This document shows positions 25,501 to 37,500 of a DNA stretch of 64,000 bases, piece after piece (the stretch's first letter is position 1; every line of letters begins with the position of its first letter). The stretch spans positions 10,307,001 through 10,371,000 of the forward strand of contig WHVY01000002.1 in assembly GCA_022266195.1 (NCBI GenBank). Direction: 5' to 3'. This stretch comes from Tetranychus cinnabarinus (Eukaryota; Arthropoda; Arachnida; Trombidiformes; Tetranychidae). The notes under the pieces are model-generated. The model did no database searches. It was given only the letters and a program-made list of their open reading frames with translations, and had not been told where the DNA came from. The position numbers were made by a program, and so were the translations under genes.

Positions 25501-28500
25501 AATTAAGTTTAAATCTGGTGATCTTGATGGCCATGACAGTAATTCGATTCCTTTTGATGCAATCCAATCTTTAGTCGCTTCAGAGGTATGAATCGTTGCG
25601 TTATCCTGTTGGAAAATTGGATTAACGCCACACATTTCATGGATTGAAGGGACCATGAATGTATACAAAATATCGATATAACCACTTGAATTGACATTTT
25701 TAGGACAAAAAACGATGTCTGTAGTACCATTGTACGTGATTCCAGCCCATATCATTACGCCACCACCTCCGAATTGACGCTTGGAGAACTGCACTTCAGG
25801 TTGATTCAAGTTTCTCCAGTGACATTTGTAACCATCAGGGCCATCCGAATTGAATCTTTTCTCATCAGAGAACATCACTTTGAACCATTTATCCCCAAAG
25901 TCGATATGGTCTTTGGCAAATTGCAAACGCACCTTCTTATGCTCCATTGATAACGGTGGTTTGGTGTTCGGCTTCCGAAAGTCGACATGTTCTGCTCTTT
26001 TTGCAGCTCTGTAAACAGTTGAACGATGATAGTCAACACCAGGTCATAATTAATAAATTAGATATAATTTTAACAAAAAATTGAAAAAATAAATTAAACT
26101 AATGATAATGATGAGGAAAGGCACATTATAGTTTTCATCGATTCAGATACATCATATAATGGAGTTGTCCTAAAACGGACAGCATTTTACCATGCTAGAG
26201 TGTTGTGCCAGAATGGATAACTTTGTGTTAGGGTTAGGTTATGGGTTATGGTTCAAGTCTGAGGTCTGTAGCATTAACCGTTAGTGAGTTTTGTTTACAA
26301 AAAGGCGTGAAATTCAAAAAATGACTGACATACTCAGCAAACGTAACTACTCAATAAGAACAAGCAAAGTACAAAATGAAAAGACTAACTTAAAATTCTA
26401 TTTTAAACAATTCTCCACTTTAACAGAAAATTTTAAACAATCCTAAGGCAACGTGATTTTTTGAAAATCACATCTACATTTCGCATAGAAGCATGCAAAG
26501 GCGATTCTTCAAGGAGTAAGGATTTTACTTTGACTAACAAGGGATCGGCATGAAGTGGTAATCGAGTTTCCCAATGAAATATATATTTTTAGATAGCCCA
26601 TCAGAAGTACATAAAAAGTGAAACGTAGTAAGTGCCCGTTTTTTGATTAACGAAAGTTATTGGCACTTTTATGGCGAGCCCAAGCATATCTCTATGCATT
26701 ATTCTGGAATTTTTTGATGCAAACAAAAATTGAGACAATTTTACGAAAATTTGAAAAATGAACATTTAATGAAAAAATCTCATGTTTATGATCAGTAATT
26801 GCCATGATTGGCCTCCTAGACTCACTGATTGATTGAAATAATTGCCTAATGTTCATTTTTCAAATTTTCGTGAAATTGTCTCAATTTTTGTTTGCATCAA
26901 AAAATTTCAGAATAATGCATAGAGATATGCTTGGGCTCGCCATAAAAGTGCCAATAACTTTCGTTAATCAAAAAACGGGCACTTACTACGTTTCACTTTT
27001 TATTTACTTCTGATGGGCTATCTAAAAATATATATTTCATTAGGAAACTCGATTACCACTTCATGCCGACCCCTTGTAAGTGGACATTTATTTAGTTGCA
27101 GATTGCAACTTAATGACAAAGTCAGATGAAATGTTTATTAGGATCAAATCAACTTTACTCATCAAAGTTGTGATTACACAAATCTTAGCTAAGTCAATAC
27201 AGTTGTTTTAGGTTTCATCAATTCGTAATCACACAAGGCAAAGGATAGCATTGACGAATCCCAGAAGTTTTGACTTGTATCTTTCAACTTTTATTGTCAA
27301 CTTACTAGACAAGGCAATAATTTCTTGATTAGAATCAAAGTAATACTTTCAACAATAAAACAGCTAGGAGTTTCATGCATTTCTTATCAAAATAATAATG
27401 CAAAAATAACCAGGTCATGAAAGTTAAACAAGCTTTGGACAGTCGCTATTTGACGCTGCAGATAATTTGCTGATCTATTGGCATATGCATAGTAAATTGA
27501 TAATCAATCCACAAATGTTTCACGTTTAAATTTTAACTAAGGATCGTTATTGAGGAAATGAAACGTTTTTTATCACTTTATGAAAACTTCTTATTAAATA
27601 TTCTAGTCTCACTTCAAAGCTATTGTTAATTTATTTTTTGATTTGAGTTACAATAAAATAGCTTGACACAGCAAGTCATTACTGTAACACAATCACTTTA
27701 CACGATCAGTTGCAAAATTGCTATTTTTCAATTTCTGCACATTAATAATAAATGTTAGTAATAAAGGTTTGAAATTCAATTCTTTCAGAACGGATAAAGA
27801 ATGAATAAATCAATATATTGAGTATAATAATGGCACATAAACAAAATGTTTTCCGTTAATTTAAATAAGAAATTTTGATTACCAATGTTATAACATTTTG
27901 TTGTTAAAGTAAATGGCAATTTGAAGAGGCTTGTTGTTTACAGAATCGTGAAAACTACCGTTTCTTCATTGAACAAATTGATATAAATCTAACTAAACTC
28001 GATAGTCTTTTGTTTTCCCAGTTTTACTACTCGAGTAAACAATTAATAATTTAAGGTGAATGTAAACCAATTGTTGAAGTAGCAAGGTTCAACCTGAAGA
28101 TTAACTAACTAAAGGTTAAGCTAAAGAGTTTATCGATTAAAATTGAAGATGAAACACTTTCATGTAAAACAAGGTTCAGTCTCTGGAGTATGCAGGGTGA
28201 CGATAAAGAGAAACAGAAAAGGATTGGACAAAAAAAGAAGCTAAATCACTGATAATTAGTTTAGTGATTGTTCAATATTTGTTGGTTTCAGGGCAAGATG
28301 AGTGATTCGAGAGATGGAAAGGACAAAAAAAGGGAAAAGTCGAAGACATTTCCGGATCGATTAGATATTTGCTTCAATGATTCTTTTGGACATTTTTGTT
28401 CTTTACTTTTTGTTTCTTGTTTCCGTTTCTACCAAGTACAGTAGTTGATCAATACATTGTAATCTTTTGTACCATGAAACGCACAGTCCAAGATGAAACT

Positions 28501-31500
28501 TTCAGGGTTTGGGTTAAATGCATGAGCGACCAAATGTCTGCTAATAATGATGGCTTTCCAATAATGATAATAATAATGGTTCTAATAATGAAATTCCCAA
28601 GTTGTGGTGAGAGAATGAAAATGGAAAGAATTTCATGAAAGTGGAAAATCAGTTGGAAATTGCTGAAAGATTTCAATATTCATTAAATTTGAGCTGCTAA
28701 ATGCAATATCTTTTCTTGTCCCAGTAATGCAATCATTCAATGTCAACAGTTTTTAATGTTTCCTTAAATGCTTAGTTTGTTGTTTCAAATGAACTATCAA
28801 TTTATTACTTTGAAAAGGAGGGTCTCCAGAATTTTTCACTTTTTTATCCTTGGCCGTTAAGGACTCAACTTTTTAAACTAAATACAGTTTTCCATGCTAA
28901 GTTCAAAAATAAAAACTATTTTTTGGTTGAATCGGCGGTTTTCGAGTTATTTGAGGTCAAAGTGCCAACTTTTGAGGCCATTTAAGACCGGACCATAAGC
29001 CCAATCTTTTTCAAACTTTGAAAATCAATAGATCTCAATAAGGCCTTTCGAATGGTGTATGAAACTTCTCTTCTTGTATCATAGTTTTCGGTTAAACCGC
29101 CTTATACTGAAAACCGGTGATGAATGTGAACCCCATTAGAAAAGATACCAGTCACCGGTTTTCAGTATAAGGCGGTTTAACCGAAAACTATGATACAAGA
29201 AGAGAAGTTTCATACACCATTCGAAAGGCCTTATTGAGATCTATTGATTTTCAAAGTTTGAAAAAGATTGGGCTTATGGTCCGGTCTTAAATGGCCTCAA
29301 AAGTTGGCACTTTGACCTCAAATAACTCGAAAACCGCCGATTCAACCAAAAAATAGTTTTTATTTTTGAACTTAGCATGGAAAACTGTATTTAGTTTAAA
29401 AAGTTGAGTCCTTAACGGCCAAGGATAAAAAAGTGAAAAATTCTGGAGACCCTCCTTTGTAAACTTTTTTTCTGCAAGATCACAATTGAATTAGGAACAA
29501 GTTGGTGAAAATAAGGTGATAAATAAAAAGAAAAGAATAGCTGAGTAAAGTAACTAGACAATGGATTGTTGTTGAGGAACATTAAAATCAAAATAATGAA
29601 TCCATCATGTTTCTTCCACCAAGAAAACAAAAAGTGTAAACCAAAAAACCAACTCAACTACCTGAAAAGATGTATAAATTTGCATCCCTTTACACCTCAC
29701 ATTTGAGTTATGATTTTTTTTCATTTTAAAAATGTTTACCAAGCAATGCAGGTCATAAATTATAATCCATGATTAGTCGAGATTCAGGCAAAAGAAGCTC
29801 AGAAAAGTGAAAGATTTTCCTCTTTTCCCTCATTTTTTAAATCAACAGTCTGGATGAGTCGACTTATGCAACGAACCATCAATTTTGTAACCTAACCAGT
29901 CAACCTTGTCCCATCAAACCAACTTGGATCATAAGCCTTTCTCGTGAAAAATTTTTCTTCTTGCAACGTTCCTCAGAACTATCATTCTCATGAAGACGAT
30001 AATTATCAGCACTATTGCTAGCACCATCAGTACCTTCAGTACTCTCAACATCCTTAGCACCATCAAAACCAGCGAAATCAGAATCCTTTTTATCTTTTTC
30101 ATCTCCGTAAGGTTTGGTCTTGAAGCATCAATCTTTCAACCTAAGAAGTGACTCTTTCCTCATCAAGTTATGATCAAGTCCAACATTTTACACGCAAGAT
30201 ATTTCCCTATTCATCTTCGCCTCGTTTCCTCAATGCATCGCCCTTCTTAATGATTATGATAATCTTCCTGTTCAGAACCTACTTTTAAATAGCTTTACAA
30301 GGTTGATCGTTAAATGGTCTGAAGGTAAATAACAAAAGCTACGAAAATAAAGTTTTTCATTAACTTTGCACGAAGCCATTCCTTATTTCAACCTTTTTAA
30401 CTTACCTCAGCAAATTATTAATAACTGAAATTGTTGATAAAAGCAAAAAAGTAAAGATTCATTTTTCAAAGTACCATTATTCATAATGTTGTATTAACAG
30501 AGAGAGTAAGAATGAAAGATTGAAAGATGGTTAAGACTGAACAAAAAAGGTAACAAATTAACATGATGAAATGAAAGGAAAATGTGTTGACTGAAAAATT
30601 GCAAGGAATTAAGCAAGTTCATCATTATTGCTATAATTATCATCATTATTATTATTAATAAATTGAATATTCAAGAAGGAATCAGATGAAGAAAAGAAAG
30701 TCAAGAAAAAAGTTTTCATCTCTTGTTTGGAGGGAAATAATATAACTTATTCATTATGGGAACAAGTGCTTTTTATTAGCATTTATTGAATTAACATATT
30801 TCCATGTTTTTCATTTGCTGTCATTTAAAATTCATACCAGTCTAAAGGATTCTCGAGGAGAAAAGTTTGACAAAAAAGAAGATGAAAAAATTGGAATTTT
30901 CTGTCTTATTTTTTCTTCCCTCATCAACTGACACTGGAAATGAAAACATATTAAAATTGTTTAACTGTTGATATTAATATTGATTTGGTTTTGTTGAGCA
31001 AACATTGTAGACTGTTGAGCGTGAAATAATGATGATTATCATTGTAATTAGACTTGGATGGATGAGAATGAAAAAGTATGGAAAAATGTTGATCAACATT
31101 AAACCATTACATGGATATATACTGAAACAGAAAGATATTATTATTTATTATTATTTATTATGTGTAGACCATGAAGGAGAGACTAAAATATTTTATTCCT
31201 ATTGTGTACACCAGCCATGTATTATCATGCATTTACATCGATATTTATAACTTTTTTTTCCAGCTTATTCCAAACTCTGTTCCATCACAATAATGTTATC
31301 ATTATACATTAATGGTAATATGCATTATCCAATGTGTTCATTGAATCATTCAAATAATCTAATAAATGCAATTTTTTTACTGATAAATGCAAAAGTCAGC
31401 GTAATTAATTGAAGTTTAATGATGCAATGAACATTGGAAAGATAATGCTGCTCTGTCGACTTTCATTTTCCCGAAACTGCTGAAAATACATCAGCATTAC

Positions 31501-34500
31501 TATGGTTTTGACGAAGTCGATGAATTCATTTTAAACTTGCAAGTCGATTAAAGTCGGTCAAATGGTTCAATCGAGATTTTCTCGCCAGTTTGAGCAACAA
31601 TCAAAAGTCGATTGGTCGCGTGAAGGTGAAGACTTTTTTACAGTCAACTCTTTTGCACGAAACTTTTGCAAACATATCATTGGTTATGACGAAGTTGATG
31701 AGACGAAATTCATTTTAAGCTCGATCAGTAGTAAAGTTGTTTTTTGTTGAGATCGTCGATCGCCAAATCGTCAGAGATTTTCTTGCCAGTTTGAGTAACG
31801 ATCAAAAGTTTATTGTTCGTGAGTTTTGGTCGAAATTTTCTGCGAAAATTCATTTCTCTAGAGTGTTTCAAACCTCACGATTTTCCATTAAAGTTTATTC
31901 TCATTCAGCTTCCATCAGTCACCAGCCTTACGTTTGACTGTTTTCTGTGATTATATTTTGAAACTCGATTATTAGTTTGCATTGCCATTTCGGAATTGAA
32001 TAGCACTCATTGATTTTGCTTGTAAACACTCATTTGTGACTTGAATCTGGTTAATCCAGGTTCATGTGTAAATCTGAACGGATAACGATTGACTGGTTTT
32101 CTTGGTTTTATTGCTATTCATGCATTTAGAGTTGTTCATGTTGACCTGGAAATATTTTTCATGTTAAAAGAGGAGAAACAAGAAAATGTTCACTCAACTT
32201 GAAATGGGTATTATACTTAAATCTCGAGAGGTTGAAATGGCAAAAATACTTTCGCAATGAAACTGAGTTTCATTAGTGAGATTGTTTGCAAAGCTCAACT
32301 TTGGTCGACCCTTTGTGAACATGCAAATATTGATAAAATAACTCGAAAACAATTCGACTACAGCGGAATCAAATGATTTGCATAAATGTTTACATTTTCA
32401 GGTCGACTACAATGTAGTTTAACCAATCAATGGGAACACAATCAAACAATGATAATCAGGTCAACTATTTGTATCCGTTTACAGCATCACTTTTTGTAAT
32501 GAAAAAAAAGCCAAACCTGGAAAACAGAAGACAGAAAAATCTTTTTTTTCTCATCGATTCAATCGTATCAAAATATAAAACAAAGAAGATTAAATTCGAG
32601 TTTTCCCAACAATCGAGTTTACAATCTTGCAACTCATTTTTACCAAGCTAAACAGCTTCAGAATTAATCAGTTTGTCAGAATTAATTATGTAAATGCGTT
32701 GTTGCTGCTTCAACTAATATGTTTCAATGTGTACTTATCAAGTTAATATTATTAAAATAGATTAATATTAATTTATATTGATTAGTTGGTCTCAGCCTTT
32801 CCAAGCAAACTTAACATTGAAATGATTTATGACATTTCCATCGATAATGTAAAGGTGAAAATAAGCTTGAAAAGTGTTTCTCACTTTTTAATATTAAACT
32901 CATTAACTGGGAGTAAATTATATGGAATGATTTCAACTTTTTTTCCCTCTTTTCTCCAATCCGTTCACTCTGATGCAATTGATTTATTATGGAAAAATTA
33001 ATTGCAGAAAATAATAATTGTTGAATTGATTTGCATCAAGTCACGCAATGATGTGCATTGAGTAAATTGTGAAATTGTTGCTCATTAAGTTTGTCTCTTC
33101 TCTCCATTATAATTTAATCTAAATTAAACACCAATCGACCTTTAATCTGTCATTGTGAGGCTCTTCTTGAATGACAATATTAACGTTGATCAAGATGATC
33201 ATTGAGAGTATAATGACGATCCTGATCAATACTTTCATTGTTCACTTCTTTATTTGATTTTTTGCTTCACTTTTAAGGACAACATTCACCTTTTCCAGAG
33301 CCTGGTTTTCATTAATTTGCTCAACTGCAGTTTTTATTGACAAATCTTGTTCATCCTTCAACTCATGATATGGCTAACCTGTTGATCTGAAACTGCAAGT
33401 TGAAACCAATAGCCAAAACAATCAACATTGCTTTTAATGAAAAGCTAAAACCCAAGTGAACACTTAAGCTTCTTTACTCAATTCAATTGAACAATAGATA
33501 TTTGAATCACGGAGCAATAATTGATGTTTGTTTTCGTAAAAATGTCCAACAATCGAAATGACCAAAGATATTTTCATGTTCTAGGTTTACCAGTTTCAAT
33601 ATGCATTTACCCAAGTTAACCTTTTTAACCAGAAAACTATTCATTGACATAAACTTGGATCATTTGACGAAGTTTAGTTTCTGAGGAAAATTTCTTTGCT
33701 GTTCATAAATGTGTTAGTAACTCATTAAGTGAATAAAATCATGAAAGTATCATCTTTCCAAGTCACTGGTTTTCTTTGAGTTTAATCATTTTCTTAACAC
33801 AATAAACATGCAAATAACTCGATTGAAGTTATTCTAGCAAGTGTAAGTTGATCAATTCATTCCTTCAACCATAATGATTGCTTACAAACTTTTAAAAATA
33901 AACTTTTGAAAATAAAATTACATTTGAAAGAAAGTGAAACATTTAATGGCTTCTATTATCAACTTGATCTGACACATTCAATCTTGACCATTCAATTGAG
34001 AATGGTCAACATGTCACAGAAAGTAAAGTCATTGTAATTGTTTACATGTGGTTACTTGTTTATTGATTCACTAACCAATGATAATCAACTTGAATCACCA
34101 TCAATCAACTCAAATACTTAATCAGAGACTGGCAAGAGTCCATATTAGATTCACTTAAAGCTCAATCAATTGCTTGATTAATGGTTCTTCCAAGGCAAAC
34201 CCATAAACTAACCTAATTTCAGTCATTATCAGTCTAAACAAGAGTTAGACTGAACACACACAAAATCGGGCAAAACAAAGTTATAACGATTCCAATGATC
34301 TCTCTTTTTTTATCAAACAAAACACTTCGTTTTTCATTGCCAAAACTGTCCTTTGATATGCAGAGAAACTCCCAAGATTGAAGTCCCTTCAAAGGATAAC
34401 ATGAAGTTGAGGAATGAAAAAAGATTTGATTTAATGGGAAACATTAAAAGCAAATGTGCAAAAAGAAAGTCAATTTTTATTACCTTTTCTCTACCTTGTT

Positions 34501-37500
34501 ATTCACAGTCAATGATAATTCTTATTTTAACTCATTTTTTTTCTCCTTCTTCTTTTTTCGTTCACATTTCCATGTTCAACACTCACTGTTGACCTACTTT
34601 CTATTTACCTGATGTGGTTACATGAGAGTGAAAACCAGAACCGAGAACAAAAGTGAATGGAAACTTTTTTCCTTTTCGCTTTTTTTGCTTGCTTCTTCTC
34701 CTCATCAGAGTTTCATTTCTTTCCCTCTTCATCCTCTTCATGTTCATCTCTTTACGCTTTCCGAGTGTTTTGTTGCTTCTTGTTGCTTTTTACAGTTGAT
34801 TAACCTGTTGTTGTTATTGGCTGATCTTAAAAGCGTAAAAGAGTCAACATTGAATCAACTCTATTCAAGCAACTTCATTTTCCAACCATCTTTTGTTCAG
34901 TTTACCTTTTCAATTTTCAGCTAATGAATAAATATTGAAAACCCAAAGAAAACAAATATTGTAATAACCAATTATAAAGTAAACTAAAATTGAACAAAAC
35001 TCTGGAACCCAAATAAAAAGCATTTCTCTCTCTCCGACCAAAAGTTCTGTGTTCGATCAACGAAAAAGATTTATCATTCTTCTGTCATGATGATAGTCTT
35101 TGGAAACAATTAGCTTAAAGGTTGGATAAAGATGATGGCTCATCATGATAATCATCACAAGACTAGTGAAATGGAATGAATTGGATTGAAAAACAAAGCC
35201 ATTTTTTTGAACAACTTTTTTCTTCTTCTCGCATTTTCTTTTCATTTTGTGTTGACATTTTTGAAAAGCTAATGAGATGATACAATTTGATACAATATTG
35301 AGTTGAAATAATGGATTTGCCCGTTTCACTCGAGGCTCTGTTTTTGGTGACAAGTTAACTTTAATAAGAAGATGATGATAAAGATGATCATAATGGGTAT
35401 AATAATAGCAGTTGCAATAGTGTGATAATATTGAATTGAAATGGAGGAAAGCCATTAGTGTGAAACATGATAAATCCATCAAAAAGTAGATTCGTTTTCA
35501 TGCTGATTCCTTCTAATCATTATCATTTAACAAACCTTTTCTGTCTCTCAGTTTCTCCCTTTTTTTATCTGTCAAGTTGGCTCGATACAAAATGATCAGC
35601 TAAACGAATTGAAATGTTTCTTTTGAAACTCAATTAGATGTTGTACAGGGAACAAGGGCAAAGTTGAAATTTTTGCTTCAAGTAATTGAAACTTTGCTCT
35701 TTAAAATGATTCCATTAATTGAATATCTTTTGCAAAGGGTCAACTCTTCCATGTAAAGGTTGTAGTTTTTAATTGACTCGACATTAGTTAATCATAAAGT
35801 TGAAATGAAATTGATTAGACTTATTGATTTAATGTAAAGACTGGTTCGACTGATTGATACAGATTATAAAATGTCACACTGCATTGATGAAACGATATCG
35901 ATTTTCCACTTTTATTGTTTACGCTTTGTATTACACATGTCAGCATCTTTCAACTTTCTTTCAATGTGAGCATAACAAGTGTCTATTCACTGATTCCTCA
36001 ATTCAATGCTGAACATGAAAGAAACAGAGTTGGACGAAAACAGAAAAATAAGCTATCGATATTGCTGTTACAAGTATTACCAAAAAAAATTGAACTTCTG
36101 TTGGAAAAGTTGATAACTACTCTAGACTGTAACAAATTTTTTTAGCTGCAGCGAGCTTCTTTAATCGGTAATTGAAACGAATCTCAAAAGTAACCTGAAC
36201 CATAAGTGAAAAGAGATATCGATAATTATCGATTGTTATTGTTCTTGTCCTGAAATCAACTTAAGAATATTGGAAATGAAAGATTTATTGTTAAAGAATA
36301 ATTTAGTTGCAAGAAAAAAATGAAACCAAAAAATCGACTAACTCATTGGGCTTTAGTACTATTGTTAGCAATTTTTGATGGGTTAGTTTGACGAAAGCCA
36401 TTAACGAGAATCTAGAAAATGGATGAAAATGTAAACACTAATGACTGGATTTGTTTCGATTCGGATAAATATTTCATTACACAATTGGAATTTACAATTC
36501 TCAGTTTACAGAACTGATATAGTTTATTTAGTTTTACAAATCTCAATTTACTTTCGTTTGCTTAAACAACTAAAACAATAGTCTTGTGTTTACATGTAAA
36601 TTCACCTGTGATAATAATAAAAAACAGATTATAATGTAAATAAAATAAGATTACTCAATGTTTATCATGAATTGGATTGTTTTGCATTATTGTTGTCACA
36701 ATAAGCTAATGATATCTAAACCATATCGACTCTCATTCCAGATTCAAAGTTGATTTTATCCTAATAAATATTTTACTAGAACTTGTTCTTAAAAGAGACT
36801 GCCCAGTTTTGCCCAAGCTCAAAGGACTTCTTAAAACTCAAAAGCTTACTCTAATAATCTTCAACAACCTGAAGCAAAGAAAGTTCAAGATTCGAGTGAA
36901 ATTAAATTTTTCAAGTTTACTTTTTCATCTAATCAACTTAGAACCAAATTGATTCGCAATCTTGACAAAAGGTTTATTTGATTTCATTTTGCAAATTAAC
37001 AATTTATAAACGTCAAAATGGAACCTCGAAAAGAAAAGTAAAATTTCTGGAATTTATCGAATCACGTAAAAGAACTTTTAACTCGATAATTTTCATTTAC
37101 ATTCGCATCGGCAAATCATTTTTGCAACACACTGTAGGCATGAAAACAGGTGAGCAACTATCATGAAGATGAAGCTTCAGTTTCGTCGTAAACATCTGAA
37201 CATGTTGCTCGTCTTAACCAACCTCTAATAGTTACTTTACCTTTCCCCATGACAAGTATAATTTAATAATATCCAATATAACCAAGTGATCTTGTTTCCT
37301 GACTTCCTTGTCCTTTGCATTAGTTTCACTTCTCAAACAGGTAACCAAAAGCAACAGCTTCTGAATAAAACTTTTTTTTCTCTCTTCTCTTCTTTCCTTT
37401 TCTCTTCGTTTTACTTCATCTCAAGTTTACCTTAACTTTTTAACCTGTTACCTCTTGATTTGATTGTTGAAACTCTTACCAAGACTCAACCTGAATACCA

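Larger units (their letters stand above)
25059..26043 (-). mobile_element. Tc1-like DNA transposon, 5'-truncated
   Basis: Tc1/mariner-superfamily element with its transposase on the minus strand. The downstream end appears preserved: TA at 25057-25058, then CACTGTGATGCATGGCATTA and AAGGACACTGG. A related motif, GGTATTAAGGACATTCG, recurs about 197 bp further in, in the same inward orientation, as in IR/DR-type Tc1 elements. The other end could not be found: coding similarity stops at 26043 after an in-frame TGA, and no matching inverted terminal sequence was seen up to 26540. The element therefore looks dead and truncated. Its intron position and opposite orientation make it neutral for RasGRF. 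Confidence 0.75.

Noticed and set aside
35057..35482. 141-codon minus-strand ORF in RasGRF intron 1
   Set aside because: Composition is Tyr/His/Leu/Phe-rich with low complexity, as expected from CAT/ATG-rich A+T-rich DNA; no recognisable domain.
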